DNA of 6,715 nt, from contig CAMPJM010000223.1 of NCBI GenBank assembly GCA_946886805.1, positions 1-6,715 on the forward strand, given 5' to 3'. This DNA comes from an uncultured Flammeovirgaceae bacterium. GTDB taxonomy: Bacteria; Bacteroidota; Bacteroidia; Cytophagales; Cyclobacteriaceae. Numbering within the stretch: position 1 is the stretch's first letter; each line of letters starts with the position of its first letter. Shown piece after piece: positions 1 through 5,671 of this stretch. The notes under the pieces are model-generated. The model was given only the letters and a program-made list of their open reading frames with translations. It was not told where the DNA came from and made no database searches. The position numbers were made by a program, and so were the translations under genes.

Positions 1-142
1 GTATATATATTTCATCTATAATATTATTTTTTATGAGTTTTTATTATATCCATAAGTAGACTACCGGATTTTTTTTATCGTTAGCTATTGTTAAATTTTT
101 ATTAGAAAAAAGGATCGTTTAAGAAGGCAAAATTTAGAAATT
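1..142. other. AT-rich non-coding leader region
   Basis: No credible open reading frame or RNA gene is visible here. The stretch is very AT-rich with T runs. It must contain the upstream signals of the gene starting at 143, but no exact TAnnTTTG element is present on the + strand; the nearest match, TAAATTTT at 92-99, has one mismatch and no convincing -33 TTG partner. No Shine-Dalgarno sequence precedes the start codon, which is common in Bacteroidota. Confidence 0.5.
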
Positions 143-787
143 ATGAAGTCTGTAAAGTTACAGTTGATTATTGGGATGATTTTTCTGGCAAGTACTGTGG
201 TGATAGGCCAAGATATTGAAGTGTCGGGTGACACCACAGAAGGAAGCAACACCTTATCACAGCAGTTCAATTCCTTGAAAGATAATTCAAACTCCTACCA
301 GGAATATAAAGTAATTAAGCTCACCTCTTTAAATACCTTTTGGAGTAACGTTAATGATTCATTAGCAGCGATTCAAAAGGAAATTATTGTAGCAAACAAT
401 AATATTACCTCCCTACAGCAAAATCTTGATAGCTTAAAAAATAAATTGGAAGCAAGAGAAGCTGCTTTAGAAAAAAGTGAATATGATATCGCCCATTTGA
501 GCGTACTTGGTATGGACGTGCAGAAAGAAAGCTATGTTTCTTTTACCTGGGGCGTCTTTTTTGTGTTACTCTTATTGTTGGGAATTGCAATTGCCAAGTA
601 TAGAAGCAGCAATAAAGTTGCTGTAGAAAAGAAATCAGATTACGAAGCGCTCAATAATGAGCTTAACGATTGCAAGCAAAAAGCGAGAGAAAAAGAGATA
701 AAGCTGATGAGGGACCTACAGACCGAAAGAAACCATGTAGAGGAGCTTAATCAAAAAATCGTAGCACTTAGAAAGCAAGCGCATTAA
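143..787 (+). CDS. Exported coiled-coil single-pass membrane protein, unknown function
   Basis: This 214-residue protein has no enzymatic motif that I can see. Residues 1-22 form a signal peptide (basic start, hydrophobic core, likely cut after Gly22 before Gln23). Residues about 74-117 are a predicted periplasmic coiled coil, 133-152 a transmembrane helix, and 160-210 a highly charged coiled coil that should lie in the cytoplasm. The segment around residues 51-60 (SYQEYKVIKL) and the coil-TM-coil layout match, from memory, a Bacteroidota family of about 200 residues that databases often label tRNA (guanine-N1)-methyltransferase. Nothing here supports that label: there is no SPOUT/TrmD fold signature, and the protein is exported and membrane-bound. 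A structural or envelope-tethering role is possible but unproven. The gene stands alone on the + strand, convergent with the H-NOX gene, and ends 15 bp before a strong terminator. Confidence 0.85.
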   Translation: MKSVKLQLIIGMIFLASTVVIGQDIEVSGDTTEGSNTLSQQFNSLKDNSNSYQEYKVIKLTSLNTFWSNVNDSLAAIQKEIIVANNNITSLQQNLDSLKNKLEAREAALEKSEYDIAHLSVLGMDVQKESYVSFTWGVFFVLLLLLGIAIAKYRSSNKVAVEKKSDYEALNNELNDCKQKAREKEIKLMRDLQTERNHVEELNQKIVALRKQAH

Positions 788-802
788 AATTTTTGAAAAA
801 AT

Positions 803-844
803 AAAAAAGCCCGTGAAAGGTTAATTCTTTTCCCGTGCTTTTTT
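803..844. terminator. Strong bidirectional intrinsic terminator
   Basis: The two halves pair over 18 positions with two mismatches (811/836 and 814/833) and one G-T wobble (819/828), enclosing the six-base loop TTAATT at 821-826. The outermost pairs are six A residues (803-808) against six T residues (839-844), so a U tract follows the stem on either strand. It lies 15 bp after the stop of the + strand gene. It may also stop minus-strand transcription from the H-NOX gene about 155 bp away. Confidence 0.85.
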
Positions 845-964
845 ATTAAGGGCTGATTTTTTTTTATTATTCTGGAATGCAAGCTTTATAACTTGTAATA
901 GCGATTATATTACTTGACAATATCATGAAATATAGCAATTATTAAACGGCTATTAACAAATCCT

Positions 965-989
965 ATGTCGGCTAATATGTTTGCGACAT
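965..989. repeat. Short inverted repeat after the H-NOX stop
   Basis: ATGTCG at 965-970 is the exact reverse complement of CGACAT at 984-989, with a 13-base loop. It sits just beyond the minus-strand stop codon at 1000-1002. No clear T tract follows on the minus strand, so a terminator role is weak and chance cannot be excluded. Confidence 0.25.
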
Positions 990-999
990 GGTAGATTTG

Positions 1000-1527
1000 C
1001 TAACTTTTCCTGATATGTAACACTTTTTTATTTTGCTCTGTAGATTCGGTAATCGATACCGTTTCTTTGTAATGATCGCTCAGACCCAAAACTAACCCTT
1101 TCCCAAAACCCAACATGTTCCTTGGTGAGTTATAATAGATTCTAACTTCGTTCACCCCTATTCGTTTACACTCCAGATAAGGAGGTTGTGCATTTTTATC
1201 GTACTGCCGGATAGTTTTATGGATTACATTTTCTGTATGTTCTAAAACATCCATTAGCTTCCATTCCGCTAGTATTATGTGCCCAAAAATTCGCAATAGT
1301 TTGGGCATGATGTATCTGCCAAAATTAATGAGCAAGTCTTCTCTGAAAATTCCTATAGCTTTACGGGCTTCTTCAATTAATGCTTCAAACTCATGATCAG
1401 GATAGATCTGTACCTGAAGATACATTTTTCCTTTTAATCCGGCACTATCAATAATTGTTGACCATGTACCTACACTGGCAGTCTGGTTGACATACGACCT
1501 TAATTCATGAAAGATTAATCCGTGCAT
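1000..1527 (-). CDS. hnoX: Stand-alone H-NOX (heme-nitric oxide/oxygen binding) sensor protein
   Basis: This 175-residue protein is a single full-length H-NOX (HNOB) domain, about 175-190 residues in the family, and is expected to bind heme b in the cytoplasm. The start MHGLIF matches the usual M-x-G-hydrophobic opening. His103 falls at the proximal heme ligand position (His102 in the Thermoanaerobacter protein), followed by the PP pair at 115-116. Tyr132-x-Ser134-x-Arg136 is the heme-propionate-binding YxSxR motif. The distal tyrosine that stabilises O2 in the anaerobe's protein (Tyr140) aligns by eye with Phe141, so selective NO (and CO) binding over O2 is predicted. No fused output domain is present, and no histidine kinase or cyclase gene is visible beside it, so its partner is unknown. 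It is on the same strand as the oxidase cluster, 220 bp downstream of it, and may have its own promoter. Confidence 0.93.
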   Translation of the reverse strand: MHGLIFHELRSYVNQTASVGTWSTIIDSAGLKGKMYLQVQIYPDHEFEALIEEARKAIGIFREDLLINFGRYIMPKLLRIFGHIILAEWKLMDVLEHTENVIHKTIRQYDKNAQPPYLECKRIGVNEVRIYYNSPRNMLGFGKGLVLGLSDHYKETVSITESTEQNKKVLHIRKS

Positions 1528-1747
1528 GTAATTCTTTTAATCATAAAATATTTTTAGATATTAGTAATAAAGCCAGATGCGATCATTTTTGATTCAAATC
1601 TTTATTTAAAAAATGGCCGTTGGCAAAGCCGTTCCTGTCGGGGTAGGTACGAAATCATTGGCACCTACGGCACATCTTCTGATAAAAAGCTTAATTCTCC
1701 AAATGAATAGCACATACTTTCGAAGATCTGGTTCTTAACAGCCCTTG
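1528..1747. other. Non-coding gap between oxidase cluster and H-NOX gene
   Basis: This 220-bp stretch has no convincing open reading frame. The part next to the H-NOX start (1528-1610) is AT-rich and probably contains the H-NOX promoter, though I find no exact TAnnTTTG. The middle (about 1614-1673) is a GC-richer patch described separately. The part next to 1748 shows no clear intrinsic terminator for the oxidase cluster. Confidence 0.5.
1614..1673. repeat. GC-rich inverted-repeat patch, possible dispersed REP-like element
   Basis: GTAGGT at 1643-1648 pairs exactly with ACCTAC at 1663-1668 around a 14-base loop. GCCGTT occurs twice close by (1616-1621 and 1628-1633). On the minus strand GCCG directly before the stem can also pair with CGGC about 11 bases beyond it. 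The patch is clearly richer in G+C than its surroundings and contains no open frame. From memory, sequences of the type GCCGTAGGTGCC recur as intergenic repeats in Cytophagales-like genomes, so this may be one copy; only one copy is in the window. Weak termination of the oxidase transcript is an alternative. Confidence 0.4.
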
Positions 1748-2170
1748 CTAAAAAAACGAGCTATAATTATCCTGGTTCCAATACATAATGGCATAGAACA
1801 TGGCCCAACCAAAGAAACCAATTAAGATTGCCCAAACCCAGGAAGGTATTCCCTTAGGCGTTTCAGAACCCGTCACCACGAAGAAATCTTTGCGTTCGCT
1901 GCCATAGGCGTTAATTGTAAGGGTGACTTTATCATCAACAACATCGTTTTCTTTCAGGCCCACCAGGTCAATTGCAGGGCCATTTCGAACCTCAAAAGGC
2001 ACTATCTTGATCCCTTCTACACCATCGGTAGATTTGGCTATAATCTTGAGCTTATGTCTGCCATCTGTTATTTTCGTGGTGTCCAACATCATTTTAACAG
2101 GTGGCTTAAACTCAGCAAAAGGGGCTGGATCATCGTCCAAAAATACTTTTATAATTCGTTTGTCTTCCAT
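1748..2170 (-). CDS. Ig-like domain protein with C-terminal membrane helix; putative oxidase accessory subunit
   Basis: This 140-residue protein has two parts. Residues about 5-65 resemble a bacterial Ig-like beta-sandwich repeat, with the typical LDTTKITDGRHKLKIIAKSTDG pattern and a closing PFEVRNGP; 66-100 adds more beta-rich sequence. Residues 108-131 are an aromatic-rich transmembrane helix starting IPSWVWAILIGFFGW. No signal peptide is visible, so the charge distribution predicts a tail anchor with the N-terminal domain inside, unusual for an Ig-like fold. The helix resembles the N-terminal anchor of CcoP (family pattern roughly LPRWW...YLVLYPG, from memory). CcoP's anchor is missing from the fused cytochrome upstream, so this protein may supply it. 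It starts 3 bp after the preceding stop and is last in the cluster. It is a candidate oxidase subunit by context, with no direct evidence of function. Confidence 0.8.
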   Translation of the reverse strand: MEDKRIIKVFLDDDPAPFAEFKPPVKMMLDTTKITDGRHKLKIIAKSTDGVEGIKIVPFEVRNGPAIDLVGLKENDVVDDKVTLTINAYGSERKDFFVVTGSETPKGIPSWVWAILIGFFGWAMFYAIMYWNQDNYSSFF

Positions 2171-2173
2171 TTC

Positions 2174-2443
2174 CTAGAAATTATCGATAACTATATTTTT
2201 TACATGGTCGGGTGACTTCTCCCCGGGTTTTACCAAATACTTAATACTGAAAAAGAGTGTGAACACTACAATTACTATTGCAGAGACTATTATAATATAA
2301 TCTTCCTGACCTTGTGGTCCTGCGCCATGCGTAATGTTTTGCAAAATCCGTGGCTGTTGTTTTGTGCACACGTCACAAGCCAAAAGCGGTGTGGAAATGA
2401 ATAGCAATAATAAACTTCCAATAAGAATGATATATTTTTTCAT
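2174..2443 (-). CDS. Small exported membrane protein with CxxC motif, oxidase-associated
   Basis: This 89-residue protein has an N-terminal signal sequence (residues 1-22) leading to Cys23-Asp-Val-Cys26, a short polar segment about 27-47 (KQQPRILQNITHGAGP), a transmembrane helix about 48-71 and a charged tail. The residues before Cys23 (PLLA) loosely fit a lipobox, so it could be a lipoprotein. Alternatively the CxxC pair could bind metal or form a redox thiol facing the periplasm. It starts 3 bp after the ccoO-type gene and ends 3 bp before the Ig-like gene. Similar short proteins beside Bacteroidota cytochrome oxidases are familiar to me, but I know of no assigned function. The position suggests a small oxidase subunit comparable to CcoQ, or a copper/heme assembly helper; both are inference. 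Confidence 0.8.
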   Translation of the reverse strand: MKKYIILIGSLLLLFISTPLLACDVCTKQQPRILQNITHGAGPQGQEDYIIIVSAIVIVVFTLFFSIKYLVKPGEKSPDHVKNIVIDNF

Positions 2444-2446
2444 GGT

Positions 2447-3448
2447 CTATGGATTTAGTTTCTCTACCAAGGCTCTTATTTCAGCTACCTCTTCGGCAGT
2501 TATAGGAGCGGCATTATTTCCCCAGCTACTTCTTTCATGGTTTCCAATGGCAGCAATTTCTTCGTCTGACAAGCGTGAAAACTCAGGCATTTGACCATAT
2601 TCTGGCCTTGCATCGTAACCTTGTAAAATTATTCTGATAAACATTTCGGGATCTTCCTCATTTACCACCTTGCTACCTGCCAAAGGAGGGAAAGCTCCTG
2701 GTATGCCTTTTCCGTTTGCCTGGTGGCAGGCTGCGCAATTGTTTTGATACAACTGAACGCCGTCAGGGAGTAGTGCCTTTTGGCCTTCGCCTGCATTTGC
2801 AGCAACGGTATTTTCTTTAGGTTTGGCCGGTATAAATTTCACATCTTCCGTTAATGGTGCTTGTTTAAGCGATTTCAGATACGTCACCAGGTGCATTGCT
2901 TCTTCGGTTGCCACTACTTTTCCTTTTTCTGTTCTGTATTCATCAGGAATTTCTATGGATACGGCATCCTCCTCAGGGTTGTCTTCATATTTAAACAACC
3001 ATGGGTAAGCGGGCATAATCGACTCTTCTACAACAATTCTTGGATTAAATAAATGGAGAAGGTGCCACTGATCTCCCGGCTGGCGTGCACCGACATTTGT
3101 AAGGTCGGGTCCGGTTCGTTCGCTACCAAGCAGGGAAGGAGATTGCCGCCAGATGTCCAGTCGCTTTTTGGAATAGAAATAATCCGATGGCATAGAGGGC
3201 CTGTCGCCCCAAACTTTATCCATTTCTATGTTTCGCACTTGCTGCGTATGACATGCCACACAACCCTCTGACACAAATAAATTCAAACCCTTCAGTTCCG
3301 CCTCAGACATCGGAGCCGCTGTTGGTAGTGGTGCATTATTTTCCTGCATTTGATATGCTGGGACCACTGCAATGAACATACTCAAGCCAAAGAATACAAG
3401 AAATATGGTGATGAGTAACTGACGATGATTTTTATGGAAATTAAACAT
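2447..3448 (-). CDS. ccoO: CcoO-cytochrome c fusion: membrane-anchored diheme subunit of cbb3-type oxidase
   Basis: This 333-residue protein passes electrons from the periplasm to the oxidase core. Residues about 10-31 form the single N-terminal membrane anchor. Residues 50-195 are a CcoO domain: heme site CVACH at 63-67, RTGPDLTNVGAR, WHLLHLFNPR, and likely axial Met145 in MPAYPWL. After a linker (about 200-220), residues 225-333 are a second class I cytochrome c domain resembling a CcoP heme domain, with CAACH at 238-242 and likely axial Met287 in GQMPEF. Standard CcoO has one c heme and CcoP two, on separate anchors; here there are two hemes on one anchor. The gene begins 13 bp after ccoN, with a good AAAGGAG ribosome binding site overlapping the ccoN stop. 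Identity as a CcoO-type subunit is very secure; calling the second domain CcoP-derived is inference. Confidence 0.95.
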   Translation of the reverse strand: MFNFHKNHRQLLITIFLVFFGLSMFIAVVPAYQMQENNAPLPTAAPMSEAELKGLNLFVSEGCVACHTQQVRNIEMDKVWGDRPSMPSDYFYSKKRLDIWRQSPSLLGSERTGPDLTNVGARQPGDQWHLLHLFNPRIVVEESIMPAYPWLFKYEDNPEEDAVSIEIPDEYRTEKGKVVATEEAMHLVTYLKSLKQAPLTEDVKFIPAKPKENTVAANAGEGQKALLPDGVQLYQNNCAACHQANGKGIPGAFPPLAGSKVVNEEDPEMFIRIILQGYDARPEYGQMPEFSRLSDEEIAAIGNHERSSWGNNAAPITAEEVAEIRALVEKLNP

Positions 3449-3455
3449 GTTGATT

Positions 3456-3462
3456 CTCCTTT
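3456..3462 (-). promoter_or_regulatory. Strong Shine-Dalgarno for the ccoO-type gene
   Basis: On the minus strand AAAGGAG lies seven bases upstream of the ATG at 3446-3448 and overlaps the last base of the ccoN stop codon (3462-3464). Such a canonical site stands out where most starts lack one. It supports the chosen start and suggests tight translational linkage of the two core oxidase subunits. Confidence 0.6.
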
Positions 3463-5306
3463 TATACTTTTAATAATTCATCTGTTTTCAATGATTCTGT
3501 TTTTTCAATTAGGCTTTTTCTTTCTATTTCTTTTAAATGCCCTGTTATCATTTTATATAAGTTCCACCCAAAAACCAGGTGAGAAAGGAACATCAGGGAG
3601 CCTCCGACTGCTCTCCATAACCAATAGGGAGCCATAAGGGTGACAGTATCAATGAAAGGAGTTCCATCTACCCATTCCATACCTTTTTCAGTTCCACCAA
3701 TCATCAGAGAAAATATATAAAGATTCAGACCTATGAAGGCAAACCAGAAGTGCATCCCGACGGCCAATTGATTGGGTTCTGTACGCGTCAGTTTTGGTAC
3801 AATGGCATAGATACTGCCCCATAATAAAAAGCAAATAATGCCATACATTGTCATGTGAGAGTGGGCGACATTAAAATCTGTAAAATGCCACACGTAATTG
3901 GTGAATCTAAAAGCCTGAAAGCTACCCTGTGTTGATCCTACGAAGTAGAAGATCACTCCTACCAGCATAAAAGGTAGGACATAACTGTCGGAAATGGCTT
4001 TCCAGCTCCCGCGCATGGTCATCAGAAAATTCGTTGTGCCCGCCAAAACTGGTATAAACATCCCTGCACTAAAAACAATGGCGACAGTTTGTAACCACCA
4101 AGGCAGGGGACTGAAAATAAAATGGTGGGTACCGATAAGCGTATAAAACAACATCTGCGTCCAAAAAGCAAGTACACCTAATGAATAAGAATAGATGGGC
4201 TTGTTAAGTGCAGATGGCAAGTAATAGTAGACGAGGCCAAGGGTGAAAGTCATGAACCACATTCCTACTCCCTGGTGCATATAGTACCCCTGAACAATTG
4301 TTTCACCTAACCCTTCCTGATAAAAAGGAAGATATGCAGTTATCGCCAGCACTGTTGTCCATACCAACGCTCCCAACATAAACCAGTTGGAAATATAAAT
4401 TTCTTCTGTATTACGGTTTGCAATGGTTTTATAGAAATTGGTGAGGGTCAGAATAAGACCTGCAGCAAATAATGCCATTACCGGCCAGATGTATTCTCTG
4501 TACTCGCCACCCCCATTGTTTATTCCACTCATGAGGCAAATCGTTCCTAACAGAACACAGCTATTAATCAGGTAAAAACCCAGCCATGCCCATCTGTAAC
4601 TATAGACTTTCCTATTAGACGTCCTGCTGACGACAAAGTACCCTAAACCTATCATTGCCAGAGAAGCCCATCCCCAAAAGACCACGTTGGTATGTACCGG
4701 GCGAAGCCTTCCGAATGAAAGCCATTCAATGTGGTCCATATCTGGCCAAACAAATTTCATCCCCAGGTATTGTCCTACAAAGGTGCCAAATATAAGCCAG
4801 ATGGTTGCCGCACCAAGATAGGCGAGTATTAAATTAATAAGTTTGTCATCGGTCTGAAAGCTGATCTTTCCTATTTTCTTTTCATCAACCAGCGGATTGT
4901 TGGGGTCCAGCGTTACCTGATTTACAAGTCCTCTAGGGTCTTTGATTACCCCGCTTCCTGCCAGTTCGTTTCCCTGAAGCTTGTACTTGCCAGACTGCTG
5001 CCTTTCTTTTAACAGTTCATCTATTTCATATAGGTCTGCATTGAGAATAGCATCTTTAAGTTCTTTTTCCTGCTTTTTCTTATCGATGCTTTCAGAAGTA
5101 TTCAACAATTTCCCAATCCTGATAACTGCAATAATCGAAAAAACAACTAAGGTGATGATACATAGAACAAGTGTTCCGATGATACCGGGTTGCGAATACC
5201 AGGTATCGGTATTGATTGGCTGTGATGCTTGTCCCTGTAAAATCAATGGACAAAAAGCAAACAGTATCAACAAGAAATAAATGCTTAACCTTCTTAATGG
5301 AATCAT
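3462..5306 (-). CDS. ccoN: cbb3-type cytochrome c oxidase catalytic subunit I (CcoN-like) with N-terminal extension
   Basis: This 614-residue membrane protein is the O2-reducing heme-copper subunit. The core (about 155-585) has roughly 12 transmembrane helices. Visible ligands are His205 in FGRLRPVHTN and His484 for low-spin heme b, His482 (AHSHM) for heme b3, and His344, His394 and His395 for CuB. Tyr388 lies six residues before His394, matching the cross-linked tyrosine of cbb3 oxidases, which argues against a NorB-type NO reductase. Glu268 in EYREYIWP matches the calcium-site region. The first 150 residues are unusual: a signal-like segment (8-24), an extra membrane helix (41-66) and a charged cytoplasmic linker (70-150), absent from standard CcoN (about 475 residues). 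By eye against P. stutzeri CcoN, Glu323 is replaced by Gln460, and Ser240 and His243 of the proton path by Gly377 and Ala380. Few other starts are plausible because the signal-like segment begins at this Met. Confidence 0.95.
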   Translation of the reverse strand: MIPLRRLSIYFLLILFAFCPLILQGQASQPINTDTWYSQPGIIGTLVLCIITLVVFSIIAVIRIGKLLNTSESIDKKKQEKELKDAILNADLYEIDELLKERQQSGKYKLQGNELAGSGVIKDPRGLVNQVTLDPNNPLVDEKKIGKISFQTDDKLINLILAYLGAATIWLIFGTFVGQYLGMKFVWPDMDHIEWLSFGRLRPVHTNVVFWGWASLAMIGLGYFVVSRTSNRKVYSYRWAWLGFYLINSCVLLGTICLMSGINNGGGEYREYIWPVMALFAAGLILTLTNFYKTIANRNTEEIYISNWFMLGALVWTTVLAITAYLPFYQEGLGETIVQGYYMHQGVGMWFMTFTLGLVYYYLPSALNKPIYSYSLGVLAFWTQMLFYTLIGTHHFIFSPLPWWLQTVAIVFSAGMFIPVLAGTTNFLMTMRGSWKAISDSYVLPFMLVGVIFYFVGSTQGSFQAFRFTNYVWHFTDFNVAHSHMTMYGIICFLLWGSIYAIVPKLTRTEPNQLAVGMHFWFAFIGLNLYIFSLMIGGTEKGMEWVDGTPFIDTVTLMAPYWLWRAVGGSLMFLSHLVFGWNLYKMITGHLKEIERKSLIEKTESLKTDELLKV

Positions 5307-5317
5307 AACTAAATATA

Positions 5318-5338
5318 TTAAGACCTTTTTATCTTTAA
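5318..5338 (-). promoter_or_regulatory. Candidate operator upstream of ccoN (copy 2 of shared motif)
   Basis: Inside the 47-bp gap before ccoN, the minus strand reads AAAGATAAAAAGGTCTT (within 5320-5336). This 17-base string is identical to one on the + strand upstream of the hemerythrin gene. The core is a partial palindrome, AAGA-N8-TCTT. It ends 12 bp before the ccoN start and directly borders TATATTTA (5310-5317), which is one mismatch from the TAnnTTTG promoter element. An internal regulated promoter for the oxidase genes is plausible; the binding protein is unknown. Confidence 0.5.
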
Positions 5339-5353
5339 CTTGTAAAACTTTTT

Positions 5354-5665
5354 TTAATAATCTTTTAAAATCCGAAACTTCATATTATCAATGGAATCAT
5401 CTACTATAATTTGGCAGGCCAGCCTGCTTCTTTGGGTATTATTTGGTAAATTTTCAAGTGTTTCTATTTCATAGGCATCTTTTTCACCCACATCACCTTC
5501 TATTATTTCTATATGGCAAGTGCCGCACATTGCTCTTCCTTTACAATCCCCCCATTCAATCCATAGTTCGTTAAATACCAGATCCATCAGACTTCTGTAT
5601 GCCAGAGGTTTAAATTCTAAAATATGCTCCCTGCCTATGTCATCTGTTATGAAAAGTTTGCCCAT
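5354..5665 (-). CDS. Adrenodoxin-type [2Fe-2S] ferredoxin
   Basis: This 103-residue soluble protein is a full-length small electron carrier. Cys41, Cys47, Cys50 and Cys84 give the pattern CX5CX2CX33C of vertebrate/ISC-type [2Fe-2S] ferredoxins; the stretch CKGRAMCGTCHIEI and the later ETLENLPNNTQRSRLACQI are characteristic. No signal peptide is present, so it acts in the cytoplasm. It starts 6 bp after the Rrf2 gene and precedes ccoN by 47 bp. No cognate reductase gene, hsc genes or isc genes are present here, so it is not in a standard Fe-S assembly operon. Possible roles are supplying electrons to the neighbouring di-iron hemerythrin, to the regulator's cluster, or to heme maturation; these are inference from position only. 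It is too short to be a fused reductase and shows no sign of truncation. Confidence 0.92.
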   Translation of the reverse strand: MGKLFITDDIGREHILEFKPLAYRSLMDLVFNELWIEWGDCKGRAMCGTCHIEIIEGDVGEKDAYEIETLENLPNNTQRSRLACQIIVDDSIDNMKFRILKDY

Positions 5666-5671
5666 TCGCTC

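Noticed and set aside
92..99. TAAATTTT as a -7 promoter element for the gene at 143
   Set aside because: It has one mismatch in the critical TTTG and no suitable TTG upstream; in such AT-rich DNA this is expected by chance.
1923..2594. Two + strand reading frames of 84 and 86 codons
   Set aside because: Both lie antisense to the Ig-like, CxxC and CcoO-fusion genes, whose motifs and tight spacing are convincing; no independent start signal was seen.
3053..3637. + strand frames opposite the CcoO fusion and the end of ccoN
   Set aside because: They overlap heme-binding and membrane segments of real genes on the other strand and show no protein family features.
4981..5280. 99-residue + strand reading frame opposite the start of ccoN
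   Set aside because: It is antisense to the well-supported ccoN coding sequence, has serine/leucine-rich composition typical of an antisense shadow, and shows no family resemblance.
3462..5306. Possibility that subunit I is a NorB-type nitric oxide reductase
   Set aside because: The cross-linkable tyrosine (Tyr388, six residues before the HH pair) is present, the NorB active-site glutamates are not apparent, and the partner is clearly CcoO-like rather than NorC.
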